Positions 1 through 7,842 of a stretch of 64,000 nt of DNA are shown here, piece after piece (the first letter of the stretch is position 1; the number at the start of each line of letters is the position of its first letter). The DNA lies in assembly GCF_023100905.1 (NCBI RefSeq), contig NZ_CP064686.1:6262001-6326000 (forward strand), given 5' to 3'. Origin of the DNA: Bradyrhizobium sp. 4. GTDB taxonomy: Bacteria; Pseudomonadota; Alphaproteobacteria; Rhizobiales; Xanthobacteraceae. The notes below the pieces were generated by a model that was not told the origin of the DNA, did no database searches, and was given only the letters and a program-made list of their open reading frames with translations. The position numbers and the translations under genes were made by a program.

Positions 1-95
1 TGCCGCAGCTCCAGACAAGCGGGCATTGCGCAGGGCTCGTACGCAAGCCTGCCCGCCGGGATCGCCCTGAGCTGAACTTTGGCTGGGCAGACTGC

Positions 96-890
96 CTACC
101 AGCTCGGCAGTACCGCGCCCTTGAACTTGGTCAGGACGAACTCCTTGACCTCTGCGGTGTGGTAGCTGTCCACCAGGATCTTGACCCAGGGCTTGTCCTT
201 GTCGACCGTGCGAACGGCAATGAGATTGACGTACGGACCCTTCGGGTCCTCGCGCAGGATCGGATCCTTGACGGGATCGAGGCCCGCCTGGGTTGCATAA
301 TTGGTGTTGATCGCCGCGGCGTCGACATCGTCGAGCGCGCGCGGCGCCTGCGCTGCGTCGACTTCGATGAACTTCAGCTTCTTGGGATTCTCGGTGATAT
401 CAAGCACCGTCGGCTTGAAGCCCGTGCCGTCCTTCAGCTTGATCGCGCCCTTGTCGCGCAGCAACAGCAGCACGCGGCCGCCATTGGTCGGATCGTTCGG
501 GATCGAGACCTTGCCGCCCTCGGGGATGTCGGCGAAGGCCTTGTGCTTCTTGGAATAGACGCCGATCGGAAAATTCACGGTCAGGCCGGCGGCTTCGATC
601 TTGTAGCCACGGTCGGCCTTCTGGTTGTCCAGATAAGGCTGGTTCTGGAACGAATTGGCCTGGATCTCGCCGGCATCGAGCGCGGCGTTCGGCACGACGT
701 AATCGGAGAATTCGATGAGCTGGATGTCGAGACCCTGCTTGGCGGCGATCGGCTTCACGGCCTCGAAGATCTGGGCGTGCGGCCCCGGCGTCACGCCGAT
801 CTTGATGGTCTCGCCTGAAGCGGCGGCCGACCAGGCAGCGAGCACGGTCGCAAGGATCAGGGGGAGGCGAAACGACATCTTGGTCTCCAT
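96..890 (-). CDS. MetQ/NlpA-family ABC substrate-binding protein
   Basis: Periplasmic solute-binding protein of the MetQ/NlpA family, which feeds methionine or related compounds to an ABC importer. The start chosen (METKMSF) is followed by a Sec signal peptide that ends near AASG; a second ATG lies at 878. Family landmarks follow: IKIGVTPGPHAQI, an FSDYVVPNAALDAGEIQANSFQ-like segment, and a C-terminal LTKFKGAV. No lipobox cysteine is visible, so it is probably soluble rather than a lipoprotein. The open frame runs further 5', but the extra residues look non-coding. No metN or metI partner lies in the window; they could sit left of base 1. The substrate is inferred from the family only. Confidence 0.85.
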   Translation of the reverse strand: METKMSFRLPLILATVLAAWSAAASGETIKIGVTPGPHAQIFEAVKPIAAKQGLDIQLIEFSDYVVPNAALDAGEIQANSFQNQPYLDNQKADRGYKIEAAGLTVNFPIGVYSKKHKAFADIPEGGKVSIPNDPTNGGRVLLLLRDKGAIKLKDGTGFKPTVLDITENPKKLKFIEVDAAQAPRALDDVDAAAINTNYATQAGLDPVKDPILREDPKGPYVNLIAVRTVDKDKPWVKILVDSYHTAEVKEFVLTKFKGAVLPSW

Positions 891-1282
891 GGCTTGGCAA
901 TGATTGGAACCGTATTCGCTTCTCCGCAGCGCGAAATCAATGAAATTGAAATCCATATTGGCCTGCTGGAGCGGACGACGCTTCTCCGTTCGTCCGCATG
1001 GGGGGAACGAATGCACCTGCGCAAGTATGAGGCGCATCACGGCAAAACGGCACGGATCGTTGGGCCCAGGCCGCTGGAGCGAAGCCCAATCCGGAGCGCC
1101 GCCTGCCGCGGCCGGACTTATCCTGGTTTGCGCTCGGCCCCATCCGGGCTTCAGACCTCTCCCCGCACGTTCGTCATTTCGCCGCATGGTTTTCTCACCC
1201 TGTCGGCATTGCCGCCTCGCCCTTGATGAAACATGATGGGCCTTGGCCGGTGACGACTTGTCCGTGAAGCGGGGATCATCCG
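891..1282. other. Intergenic stretch between divergent binding-protein genes
   Basis: This 392-base stretch separates the leftward MetQ-like gene from the rightward peptide-binding gene, so it must hold both promoters. I see no convincing coding frame, riboswitch, terminator or EcfG-type box in it. Confidence 0.5.
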
Positions 1283-3070
1283 ATGAACGAGAACGAAATC
1301 CGCAAGTCCATCGCTGAGGTGAAGCAGGGCAAGCTGTCGCGACGCTCGTTCATGCAGACGATGGCTGCGATCGGGATCGCAGCGCCGGTCGCCAGCCAGA
1401 TCCTGGTCTGGAACGACGTGGCGATGGCGGACGCCACGCTGCCTTACAAGCCGACCAAGGCCGGCGGCGGCGGCCCGCTCAAGATCCTGCTCTGGCAGGC
1501 CCCGACGCTGCTCAATCCGCATTTCGCGCTCGGCACCAAGGACCAGATCGCCTCGCGCGTCTTCTTCGAGCCCCTCGCCGGCTGGGACAAGGAGGGCAAC
1601 CTCGTCCCCTGCCTCGCGGCCGAGGCCCCATCCAAGCAGAACGGCGGCCTTTCGCCGGACGGCCTGAGCGTGACCTGGAAACTGAAGCAGGGCGTGAGAT
1701 GGCATGACGGCAAGCCCTTCACCGCCGACGACGTCGTTTTCACCTGGCAATACGCCTCGGATCTCGCCACGGCGGCGTACACCACGGGTTCTTACAAGGA
1801 CATCACGGTCGAGAAGATCGACGACTACACCGTCAAGGTGCTCTTCAAGGCCCCGACGCCGTTCTGGGCCGATCCCTTCGTCGGCTCGGTCGGTCCGATC
1901 CTGCCGAAACATCATTTCGGCGACTATGTCGGCGCGAAGTCGCGCGAAGCGCCCGGTAATCTGAAGCCGGTCGGCACCGGTCCCTACAAATTCGTCGAGT
2001 TCAAGCCCGGTGACCTGATCCGGGCAGAACGCAATCCCGACTATCACGTCAAGAACCAGCCGCATTTCGATACGCTCGAAATCAAGGGCGGCGGCGATGC
2101 GGTGTCCGCGGCGCGCGCCGTGCTGCAGACCGGCGAATACGATTATGCCTGGAACATGCAGGTGGAGGAGGAGGTCCTCAAGCGCATGGAGGCCAGCGGC
2201 AAGGGCAAGCTCGACGTCACGCCCTCCGGCAACGTCGAGTTCATCATCCTCAACACGACGGACCCGTGGACCGAGGTGGACGGCGAGCGCTCCAGCCCCA
2301 AGACCAAGCACCCGACGCTGTCCGATCCTGCCGTTCGCCGCGCGATCAACCTGCTGATCGACCGCGACTCGATCCAGAAGTTCATTTACGGGCGCGGCGG
2401 CATCGCCACCGCGAGCTTCGTCAACGCACCCAAACAGTTCAAGTCGCCCAAGCTGAAATACGAGTTCGACGTCAACAAGGCCAACAAGATCCTCGATGAA
2501 GCCGGATGGGCCAAGGGCGCGGACGGCCTCCGTGAGAAGGACGGCAAGAAGCTCAAATTCGTTTTTCAGACCTCGACCAATGCGCCGCGTCAGAAGACGC
2601 AGGCCATCATCAAGCAGGCCTGCCAGAAGGCCGGCATCGAGATCGAGATCAAGGCGGTCACGGCATCGGTGTTCTTCTCATCCGACGTCGGCAATCCCGA
2701 CACCTACTCGAAGTTCTATGCCGACATGGAGATGTACAACACCACGCAACCGCAGCCCGACCCGGAGCGCTTCCTGAACCAGTGCGTCTCTTGGGAAATT
2801 TCCAACAAGGACAACAAATGGCTCGGCCGCAACGTCTCGCGCTGGTCCGATCCCGAGGCCGACAAGGCCTACAAGGCTGCACAGAACGAGCTCGATCCCA
2901 TCAAGCGCGCCGCGTTGCTGATCAAGGTCGACGAAACTTTTTGCGAGGCCAACGTGTTCCTGCCGCTTCTATCCCGCAACATCGTCAACGCAGGGGTCAA
3001 CAACCTCATGGTCGACATGTCGGGATGGGACGTCACGACTTGGAATCTGGCGAGCTGGTACCGCAGCTGA
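1283..3070 (+). CDS. ABC transporter substrate-binding protein, family 5 (peptide/nickel type)
   Basis: A 595-residue periplasmic binding protein of the DppA/OppA class (SBP_bac_5), which captures oligopeptides or similar solutes for an ABC importer. The N-terminus carries a twin-arginine-like signal (SRRSFMQTMAAIG) and mature sequence begins after about residue 48. Family signatures include the segment near PFTADDVVFTWQYASD, VGTGPYKFVEF, and an AVRRAINLLIDRD block. The C-terminal half holds a usual second lobe. Length fits the family. No permease or ATPase follows on the same strand, so it is an orphan here and must borrow a transporter encoded elsewhere or have lost its operon partners. Ligand unknown. 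Confidence 0.9.
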   Translation: MNENEIRKSIAEVKQGKLSRRSFMQTMAAIGIAAPVASQILVWNDVAMADATLPYKPTKAGGGGPLKILLWQAPTLLNPHFALGTKDQIASRVFFEPLAGWDKEGNLVPCLAAEAPSKQNGGLSPDGLSVTWKLKQGVRWHDGKPFTADDVVFTWQYASDLATAAYTTGSYKDITVEKIDDYTVKVLFKAPTPFWADPFVGSVGPILPKHHFGDYVGAKSREAPGNLKPVGTGPYKFVEFKPGDLIRAERNPDYHVKNQPHFDTLEIKGGGDAVSAARAVLQTGEYDYAWNMQVEEEVLKRMEASGKGKLDVTPSGNVEFIILNTTDPWTEVDGERSSPKTKHPTLSDPAVRRAINLLIDRDSIQKFIYGRGGIATASFVNAPKQFKSPKLKYEFDVNKANKILDEAGWAKGADGLREKDGKKLKFVFQTSTNAPRQKTQAIIKQACQKAGIEIEIKAVTASVFFSSDVGNPDTYSKFYADMEMYNTTQPQPDPERFLNQCVSWEISNKDNKWLGRNVSRWSDPEADKAYKAAQNELDPIKRAALLIKVDETFCEANVFLPLLSRNIVNAGVNNLMVDMSGWDVTTWNLASWYRS

Positions 3071-3096
3071 CGCCTTCCAGCTCAATCCTTGTAAGC

Positions 3097-3282
3097 TCAA
3101 TCCCTGCCGGCGAATTGACGGTCGAGGTTTGACGCCGTGTCGGCGCTTCTCAGCCGTTTCATCAGCTCATCCCTCTCCTTACCGTCGGGCAACGACTCGG
3201 CCCTTTCGCGGATGGTCCTGGTGAACTCCGCAAGCCGCTCTTGAAGAGTGGTGGTTTGCTGAACGCGACGCCGCCTGAGCAC
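3097..3282 (-). CDS. Small hypothetical protein, Arg/Glu-rich
   Basis: A 61-residue, highly charged protein with a likely helical central part (LAEFTRTIRERAESLPDGKERDELMKRL). It has no signal peptide and no membrane segment. The composition and heptad-like charge pattern look coding rather than random, and I recall similar short proteins in Bradyrhizobium genomes. It lies convergent with the peptide-binding gene and ends 27 bases after that gene's stop. Function unknown. Confidence 0.55.
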   Translation of the reverse strand: MLRRRRVQQTTTLQERLAEFTRTIRERAESLPDGKERDELMKRLRSADTASNLDRQFAGRD

Positions 3283-3497
3283 GATCGGGTCTCCATGTCA
3301 TGGCACCATGCGGTGCCCTTCTGGATTGCCAATGATAAAAGCGGGCGCAGCCATGTCTGTATCAAATGATATAGTTCAAGCCATTTGGTGCCGACGCCCT
3401 TTGTTCACATGTGAACAGTCGGAGCTGCCTTCAGCAGATGGTCCGGAACGAACAGGACGGCTGTTTCATTGACGCTGCGAGACAGCACGGACGCGCC

Positions 3498-3578
3498 ATG
3501 GGCAAGATATTGATCAGCACCGCCGTCGTGAGCCTGGCGCTCATCATTGCCTTCGCGGTCTATGTCATCACTCTGTGA
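3498..3578 (+). CDS. Very small single-span membrane protein (26 residues)
   Basis: A 26-residue open frame that reads MGKILISTAVVSLALIIAF followed by AVYVITL, which is one strong hydrophobic segment with a short positively charged start. Such micro-proteins usually sit in the inner membrane. An upstream GGAAC at about 3447 has a partial -10 partner (CATT after 17 bases), a weak EcfG-type candidate. No homologue is known to me. It may be a real stress micro-protein or a chance frame. Confidence 0.35.
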   Translation: MGKILISTAVVSLALIIAFAVYVITL

Positions 3579-3612
3579 ATTGCCGAAGCCAATGATAGTG
3601 CGGCTCCGGAAA

Positions 3613-3873
3613 TCACCCGCGCGCGCAGCAATCCACCAGCAGGTCCCAGATCCGCTGCGCCTCGCCCGATGCGCGGGTCTCTAACCCCTTCTCCGGGTTG
3701 GACTGCGAGTAGCCCGCCACCGGGGGCGCTTCGCGCGGCACAATCCATCTCTGGGAGATCGGATCGTACCATTTTCCGATAGTGGTTTCAGTCACGCCGC
3801 TCGACTCACCGATATGATCCTGGGCGGAGCCACGGCTCACGGGCTTCGTCGAATCCCATTCACCGCGCCTCAC
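3613..3873 (-). CDS. Hypothetical protein, GTG start (uncertain)
   Basis: An 86-residue frame that begins at a GTG and contains GKWYDPISQRWIVPREAPP, an aromatic and proline-rich stretch that looks more like protein than noise. The frame extends further 5' but overlaps the better-supported gene at 3918-4112, so a start at or downstream of this GTG is assumed. No domain is recognised, no ribosome binding site stands out, and it may not be expressed. Confidence 0.3.
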   Translation of the reverse strand: MRRGEWDSTKPVSRGSAQDHIGESSGVTETTIGKWYDPISQRWIVPREAPPVAGYSQSNPEKGLETRASGEAQRIWDLLVDCCARG

Positions 3874-3917
3874 CCATTTTACAAATCGGTTCCTTGCCGG
3901 ATCGTTCCTGCCGCGGC

Positions 3918-4112
3918 TCAGCCCGGCCGTGCCGGATGAAGCGTACGCGGATGCCGCTCGTGCAGCAGCCGCGCGAGCTCTTCCCGCTCCGCAGGCCGTC
4001 CCTTCATGGCGGTCTCGAACAGCGCTTCTTGGATATCGCGCGGCATGTCGCCCCACACGTCCATCGCCGCCCGTCCGAGCAGGCTCGCAAGATGATCCGC
4101 ACCATCGCTCAT
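3918..4112 (-). CDS. Small hypothetical stress-associated protein
   Basis: A 64-residue soluble protein, MSDGADHLASLLGRAAMD onward, with an acidic amphipathic N-terminal half and a His/Arg/Pro-rich tail. I recall similar short proteins in Bradyrhizobium; no function is known. It is divergent from the DUF892 gene at 4199, and the promoter between them reads as an EcfG-type element on both strands (minus strand GGAAC-N16-TGTT), which suggests co-induction with its neighbour under general stress. Confidence 0.6.
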   Translation of the reverse strand: MSDGADHLASLLGRAAMDVWGDMPRDIQEALFETAMKGRPAEREELARLLHERHPRTLHPARPG

Positions 4113-4140
4113 TCGGCTCTCCTGATCTGGTCACAGGAAT

Positions 4141-4167
4141 GGAACAGCTGCGGCTGTGCGGCGTTCC
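4141..4167. promoter_or_regulatory. EcfG-type general-stress promoter, readable on both strands
   Basis: The plus strand has GGAAC at 4141-4145, 16 bases, then CGTT at 4162-4165, the consensus of the alphaproteobacterial extracytoplasmic sigma factor EcfG. It ends 34 bases before the DUF892 start codon. Because the element ends in GTTCC, the minus strand reads GGAAC (4163-4167), 16 bases, then TGTT, a three-of-four match to the -10, pointing at the 64-residue gene. The two promoters would share the same 27 bases. Confidence 0.75.
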
Positions 4168-4198
4168 AGTTCCATCATTGTGAAAGGAGACGTCGTTT

Positions 4199-4714
4199 AT
4201 GGGATTCTTCACTAAGGACATCAAATCGATGGAAGACCTGCTGCTGCACGGGCTGCAGGACATCTATTACGCGGAACAGCAGATCCTCAAGTCGCTGCCG
4301 AAGATGATCGACAAGGCGACCAACAAAGACCTCGTCGCCGGACTGAAAGCTCATCTGGAAGAGACCAACAAGCAGGTCGACAGGCTCGGCAAGGTGTTCG
4401 CAAAGCTCGGCAAGGAGCCGAGCGGGACACACTGTCCCGCCATCGACGGCATCATCAAGGAGGCCGATGAGACCGCGGGCGAGATCGAGGACAAGGCCGT
4501 GCTCGACGCCGCGATCGTGGCCAACGCACAGGCCGTCGAGCATTATGAAATGTGCCGCTACGGCACGCTGATCGCATGGGCAGAGGAACTCGGGCACGAC
4601 GACATCGTGCGCTTCCTCACGACGAACCTGAACGAAGAGAAGGCCGCCAACACCAAGCTGAACACGGTGGCGCTTCGCAAGGGCGTCAATGCCAAGGCGT
4701 CCAGCGCCGCTTGA
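4199..4714 (+). CDS. DUF892 ferritin-like protein (YciE/YciF type)
   Basis: A 171-residue all-helical protein of the DUF892 (YciE/YciF) family, built like a four-helix ferritin bundle and repeatedly linked to stress responses. Signatures visible are LLLHGLQDIYYAEQQILKSLP near the start, HLEETNKQVDRL, and the second-half helix VEHYEMCRYGTLIAWAEELG with its Glu/His pairs. A run AGGAG lies about 10 bases before the ATG. A consensus EcfG-type promoter lies just upstream and a strong terminator follows. The same domain recurs as the C-terminal half of the catalase fusion at 12409. Biochemical role unproven. Confidence 0.9.
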   Translation: MGFFTKDIKSMEDLLLHGLQDIYYAEQQILKSLPKMIDKATNKDLVAGLKAHLEETNKQVDRLGKVFAKLGKEPSGTHCPAIDGIIKEADETAGEIEDKAVLDAAIVANAQAVEHYEMCRYGTLIAWAEELGHDDIVRFLTTNLNEEKAANTKLNTVALRKGVNAKASSAA

Positions 4715-4729
4715 TCGAGACGTACTGGG

Positions 4730-4761
4730 AGTGGCGGCCCTGCTCGCAGGGCTGCCACTTT
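4730..4761. terminator. Terminator between convergent DUF892 and SDR genes
   Basis: A 13-base-pair stem with one G-T mismatch (4730-4742 with 4747-4759) and a CTCG loop, followed by a short T run on the plus strand. It lies between two convergent genes and probably serves mainly the DUF892 transcript. Confidence 0.7.
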
Positions 4762-4777
4762 CTCGTCGCACGTTCGG

Positions 4778-5635
4778 TCAGATGAACGGCTTGCCGCCGG
4801 TGACCGCAAGGGTCGCTCCCGATGTGTAGCTCGAGAGCGGATCGGCGAGCATGACATAGGCGGTCGCGAGCTCGGCCGGCTGGCCGGCCCGTTGCATCGG
4901 CACCTGCTTGCCGAAATTCTTCACGGTGTCCTCCGCCATCGTCGATGGAATCAGCGGCGTCCAGATCGGACCCGGGGCGACCGCATTGACCCGAATGCCC
5001 TTTGCCGCCAGCATCTGGGCAAGCCCACCGGTAAAGTTTTGAATGGCGCCCTTGGTCGTGGCATAGGCCAGCAGGGTCGGATTCGGCATGTCGGAATTTA
5101 CCGACGCGGTGTTGATGATCGCCGCTCCCGGGCGCATGTGGGGCACCGCAGCCTTGCTGAGATAGAACATGGCATGGATGTTGGTCTCGAACGTCCGCTG
5201 CCATTCCTCGTCGCTGATATCACCGATCTCCTTGAACGTGTCCTGATGGGCCGCGTTGTTGACGAGGATGTCTATTGCGCCGAACGCCTCGACGGTGCGG
5301 GAGATGATCGCGCGGCAATGATCGGGATTGCGGATGTCGCCCGGGATCAGGACGACCTTGCGCCCCTCATGCTCCACCAGCGCCTTCACCTCGGCGGCAT
5401 CTTCGTCCTCGTTCAAATAGGCGATGACGATGTCGGCGCCTTCCCGGGCATAGGCGATCGCGACCGCGCGGCCGATGCCACTGTCGCCTCCGGTGATGAT
5501 TGCCTTCTTTCCGGCCAGGCGCCCGGCGCCCTTGTAGCTCTCCTCGCCGTGATCCGGTCGCGGATTCATCGCGCGGGTCGAACCGGGCATCGGTTGCTGC
5601 TGCGGAGGATAAGGCGGCTTTGGATATTCGGTCAT
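4778..5635 (-). CDS. SDR-family oxidoreductase (YghA-like)
   Basis: A 285-residue short-chain dehydrogenase with the long proline-rich N-terminal extension (about 40 residues) typical of the YghA / glucose-1-dehydrogenase-like stress group. The cofactor motif TGGDSGIG is at residues 48-55, followed by NNAA, a serine in INTAS, and the YATTK active-site pair; the C-terminus ends in a VTGG block. It should act as a cytoplasmic NAD(P)-dependent reductase on small aldehydes, ketones or sugars; the substrate cannot be read from sequence. A consensus EcfG-type promoter lies 28 bases upstream, within the gap to treZ, so it can be induced apart from treZ. Confidence 0.9.
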   Translation of the reverse strand: MTEYPKPPYPPQQQPMPGSTRAMNPRPDHGEESYKGAGRLAGKKAIITGGDSGIGRAVAIAYAREGADIVIAYLNEDEDAAEVKALVEHEGRKVVLIPGDIRNPDHCRAIISRTVEAFGAIDILVNNAAHQDTFKEIGDISDEEWQRTFETNIHAMFYLSKAAVPHMRPGAAIINTASVNSDMPNPTLLAYATTKGAIQNFTGGLAQMLAAKGIRVNAVAPGPIWTPLIPSTMAEDTVKNFGKQVPMQRAGQPAELATAYVMLADPLSSYTSGATLAVTGGKPFI

Positions 5636-5662
5636 GGAGCGGCTCCAGGGATTTGCTCCGCT

Positions 5663-5687
5663 AACGGGAAGCTTTCGGAAGCGTTCC
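5663..5687 (-). promoter_or_regulatory. EcfG-type promoter for the SDR gene
   Basis: On the minus strand GGAAC (5683-5687), 16 bases, then CGTT (5663-5666): all nine consensus positions match. The SDR start codon is 28 bases downstream, and the whole element lies in the 63-base gap after the treZ stop codon. Confidence 0.75.
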
Positions 5688-5698
5688 TCGCCGTTCCA

Positions 5699-7525
5699 TC
5701 ACGCTTCCTGGCCAAGCCGCACGATGATGTCGTTCGGCAACAGGGCTGGCGCGTCGGCCGCGCCCAATCGCCACAGGCTCTCGCCCGCGACCAGCGCCGG
5801 CATGGGCAGTTCGCGGTCGGCGAAATTGGCGACAATCTGCAAGATGTCCCCCTCCTCCGTCCGCCAACGGGCATCCAGGCCACCCGTGCGAGTGTTCTCC
5901 CCCAGCAACTTGCAATGAGCCGACACGAAACCCCGTTTGATCAGCGGCACGATCTTCTCGCGCCGTATCTTCAGCAATTGGGTCGTCAGACCGCGAAACC
6001 TGGCGCTGGCGGGAGAGCGATGGATGTCCGTCCAATCGAGCTTCGATGCTGCGAAAGTTTTTTCATCGCACGGATCCGGAATTCTGGCGCGCATGTCGGG
6101 CGTCGAGAATGCCTTGAAGTGCGCGAACTCCTTCCGCCGCCCTTCCCGCGTCAGCTCAGCAGCCTCGCCGGACCAGTCCGCGAAGAACAGGAATGGCGTC
6201 TCGGCCGCGGCTTCCTCACCCATGAACAACATCGGAATATGCGGGCTCAAGAGAACCAGCGCCATGGCCTGATCCAGTTTCTCCGGACCGACCAGCGCGG
6301 AAAGCCGCTCCCCGAACGCGCGGTTGCCGATCTGGTCGTGGTTCTGGGCGAAGAAGATGGTGGCCTCGGGCGGCAGATGCGCGCTCGGCTCGCCGCGCGG
6401 TTCGTCATGCAGCGGAAAGACTTCGCCTTGGTAGGCAAAACCCTCGGTGAGCGCTCGCACGAGATGTTCAAGCGGCCTGTCTGCGAAGGCGCGATAATAG
6501 CCTTCGTCCTCGCCCGTCAGCAGGACGTGGAGCGCGTTGTGAAAATCATCGCCCCATTGCGCGTCATAGAGCCTGGTTCGCCCTTGCGCCCGGTCGAGCA
6601 GGCGAGCCTGATTGGCCTCGTTCTCCAGCATCAGATGCACGCGCCGGCCCGGCAGCTGACTGCGAACCGTCTCGGCAAGCTCGATCAGGAAATGGCGGTC
6701 GGAATCGTCCTTCAGCGCGTGAACGGCGTCGAGCCGCAAGCCGTCGAACCCGTAGTCGCGCAGCCACATCAGCGCGTTCTCGATCAGGAACTCGCGCACG
6801 AACGCGCCGTCGTGTCCCTCGAGGTTGACCGCAGGCCCCCAGCCGGTGCTATGGCGCGGGGTGAAGAAGCTTTCTGCATAGAGGTGCAGATAGTTCAGCT
6901 GCGGCCCGAAATGGTTATAGACGACGTCGAGATAGACCATGATGTCGAGGGCATGCGCCGCGCGTAACAGCCGCTTGAGGTCTTCCGGCCTGCCGTAGCG
7001 TGCATTCGGCGCATTCAGCAGCACGCCGTCATAGCCCCAATTGTGCCGGCCGGGGACGTCATTGAGCGGCATCAACTCGATCGCGGTGATGCCGAGATCG
7101 CGCAGATAGGACAGCTTCTTCTCGACGCCGGCATAGGTGCCCTCCTCACTGAAAGTGCCGACATGCAGCTCGTAGATCACGGCCTCCGCCCAGTGGCGGC
7201 CGGGATAGAGCACCGAATCTCGGAACGCCGCGGTGTCGACCACCTCGCTCGGCGCACCGACGTCGTCCGGCTGGAAGAACGAGGCGGGATCGGGAACGAC
7301 GAGATCTTCGTTGATCCTGAACTGATAGCGCGTGCCGACATGCGCGGTGGGACTCAACGACTGGTACCAGCCATCGTGGTCGCGCATCATCCGGAGTGGC
7401 CGGCCGGCTTGGAGCAATTCGACCGATTGCGCCGTCGGTGCCCAGAGATTGAAACAGACCCCTTGCTGGAGGCATCGAGGACCGTGGTGTCGCGCTTGCC
7501 CTGCCATTCCCAATCTGTGACTCAA
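5699..7525 (-). CDS. treZ: Malto-oligosyltrehalose trehalohydrolase
   Basis: TreZ releases trehalose from maltooligosyl-trehalose made by TreY, joining glycogen breakdown to trehalose synthesis. The protein has 608 residues, close to the family norm. An N-terminal carbohydrate-binding-like domain (CFNLWAPTAQSVELL) precedes a GH13 barrel: YLDVVYNHFG, nucleophile D266 in DGLRLDAVHA, the acid E301 in LMLENEAN, and the third acidic residue in QNHDQIGNR. No treY or treS is in the window. It is divergent from glgA with a 317-base gap. It lacks its own recognisable EcfG-type site. An internal ATG at 7507 is a possible alternative start. Confidence 0.93.
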   Translation of the reverse strand: MSHRLGMAGQARHHGPRCLQQGVCFNLWAPTAQSVELLQAGRPLRMMRDHDGWYQSLSPTAHVGTRYQFRINEDLVVPDPASFFQPDDVGAPSEVVDTAAFRDSVLYPGRHWAEAVIYELHVGTFSEEGTYAGVEKKLSYLRDLGITAIELMPLNDVPGRHNWGYDGVLLNAPNARYGRPEDLKRLLRAAHALDIMVYLDVVYNHFGPQLNYLHLYAESFFTPRHSTGWGPAVNLEGHDGAFVREFLIENALMWLRDYGFDGLRLDAVHALKDDSDRHFLIELAETVRSQLPGRRVHLMLENEANQARLLDRAQGRTRLYDAQWGDDFHNALHVLLTGEDEGYYRAFADRPLEHLVRALTEGFAYQGEVFPLHDEPRGEPSAHLPPEATIFFAQNHDQIGNRAFGERLSALVGPEKLDQAMALVLLSPHIPMLFMGEEAAAETPFLFFADWSGEAAELTREGRRKEFAHFKAFSTPDMRARIPDPCDEKTFAASKLDWTDIHRSPASARFRGLTTQLLKIRREKIVPLIKRGFVSAHCKLLGENTRTGGLDARWRTEEGDILQIVANFADRELPMPALVAGESLWRLGAADAPALLPNDIIVRLGQEA

Positions 7526-7842
7526 AACTGGCCGCCTTTGCGTGCATGGCTGGAAGTTACGACACGCTTCGCGAGGCTCGATTTTACGATCGCTTAAGCA
7601 TGCTCAGGACGTGAGAAGCCGAGATGCAGGCATTCGTTCCTCAGGCGAGCGCCGCACCCCGCGCACACGCTCTGTGTGCACTTTTGAACCGAGGACGAAA
7701 AACGTCTGTTCGGTGGCGAAAGTTAGGAACGTTTGTTGCGGCGCGGAATTCAGGAATTGCGCTCCGTTGGGGAGGCGCAATTGGAATTCTAGAGATGGTT
7801 GGCAGAGGCCAGTGGTGTCCCTCGGGCCGGGCGGCGTGACGC
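7526..7842. other. Divergent promoter region treZ / glgA
   Basis: This 317-base gap must hold promoters for both trehalose and glycogen genes. A GGAAC occurs near 7727, but no CGTT follows at 16-17 bases, so I do not call an EcfG-type promoter. No coding frame is convincing. Confidence 0.4.
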
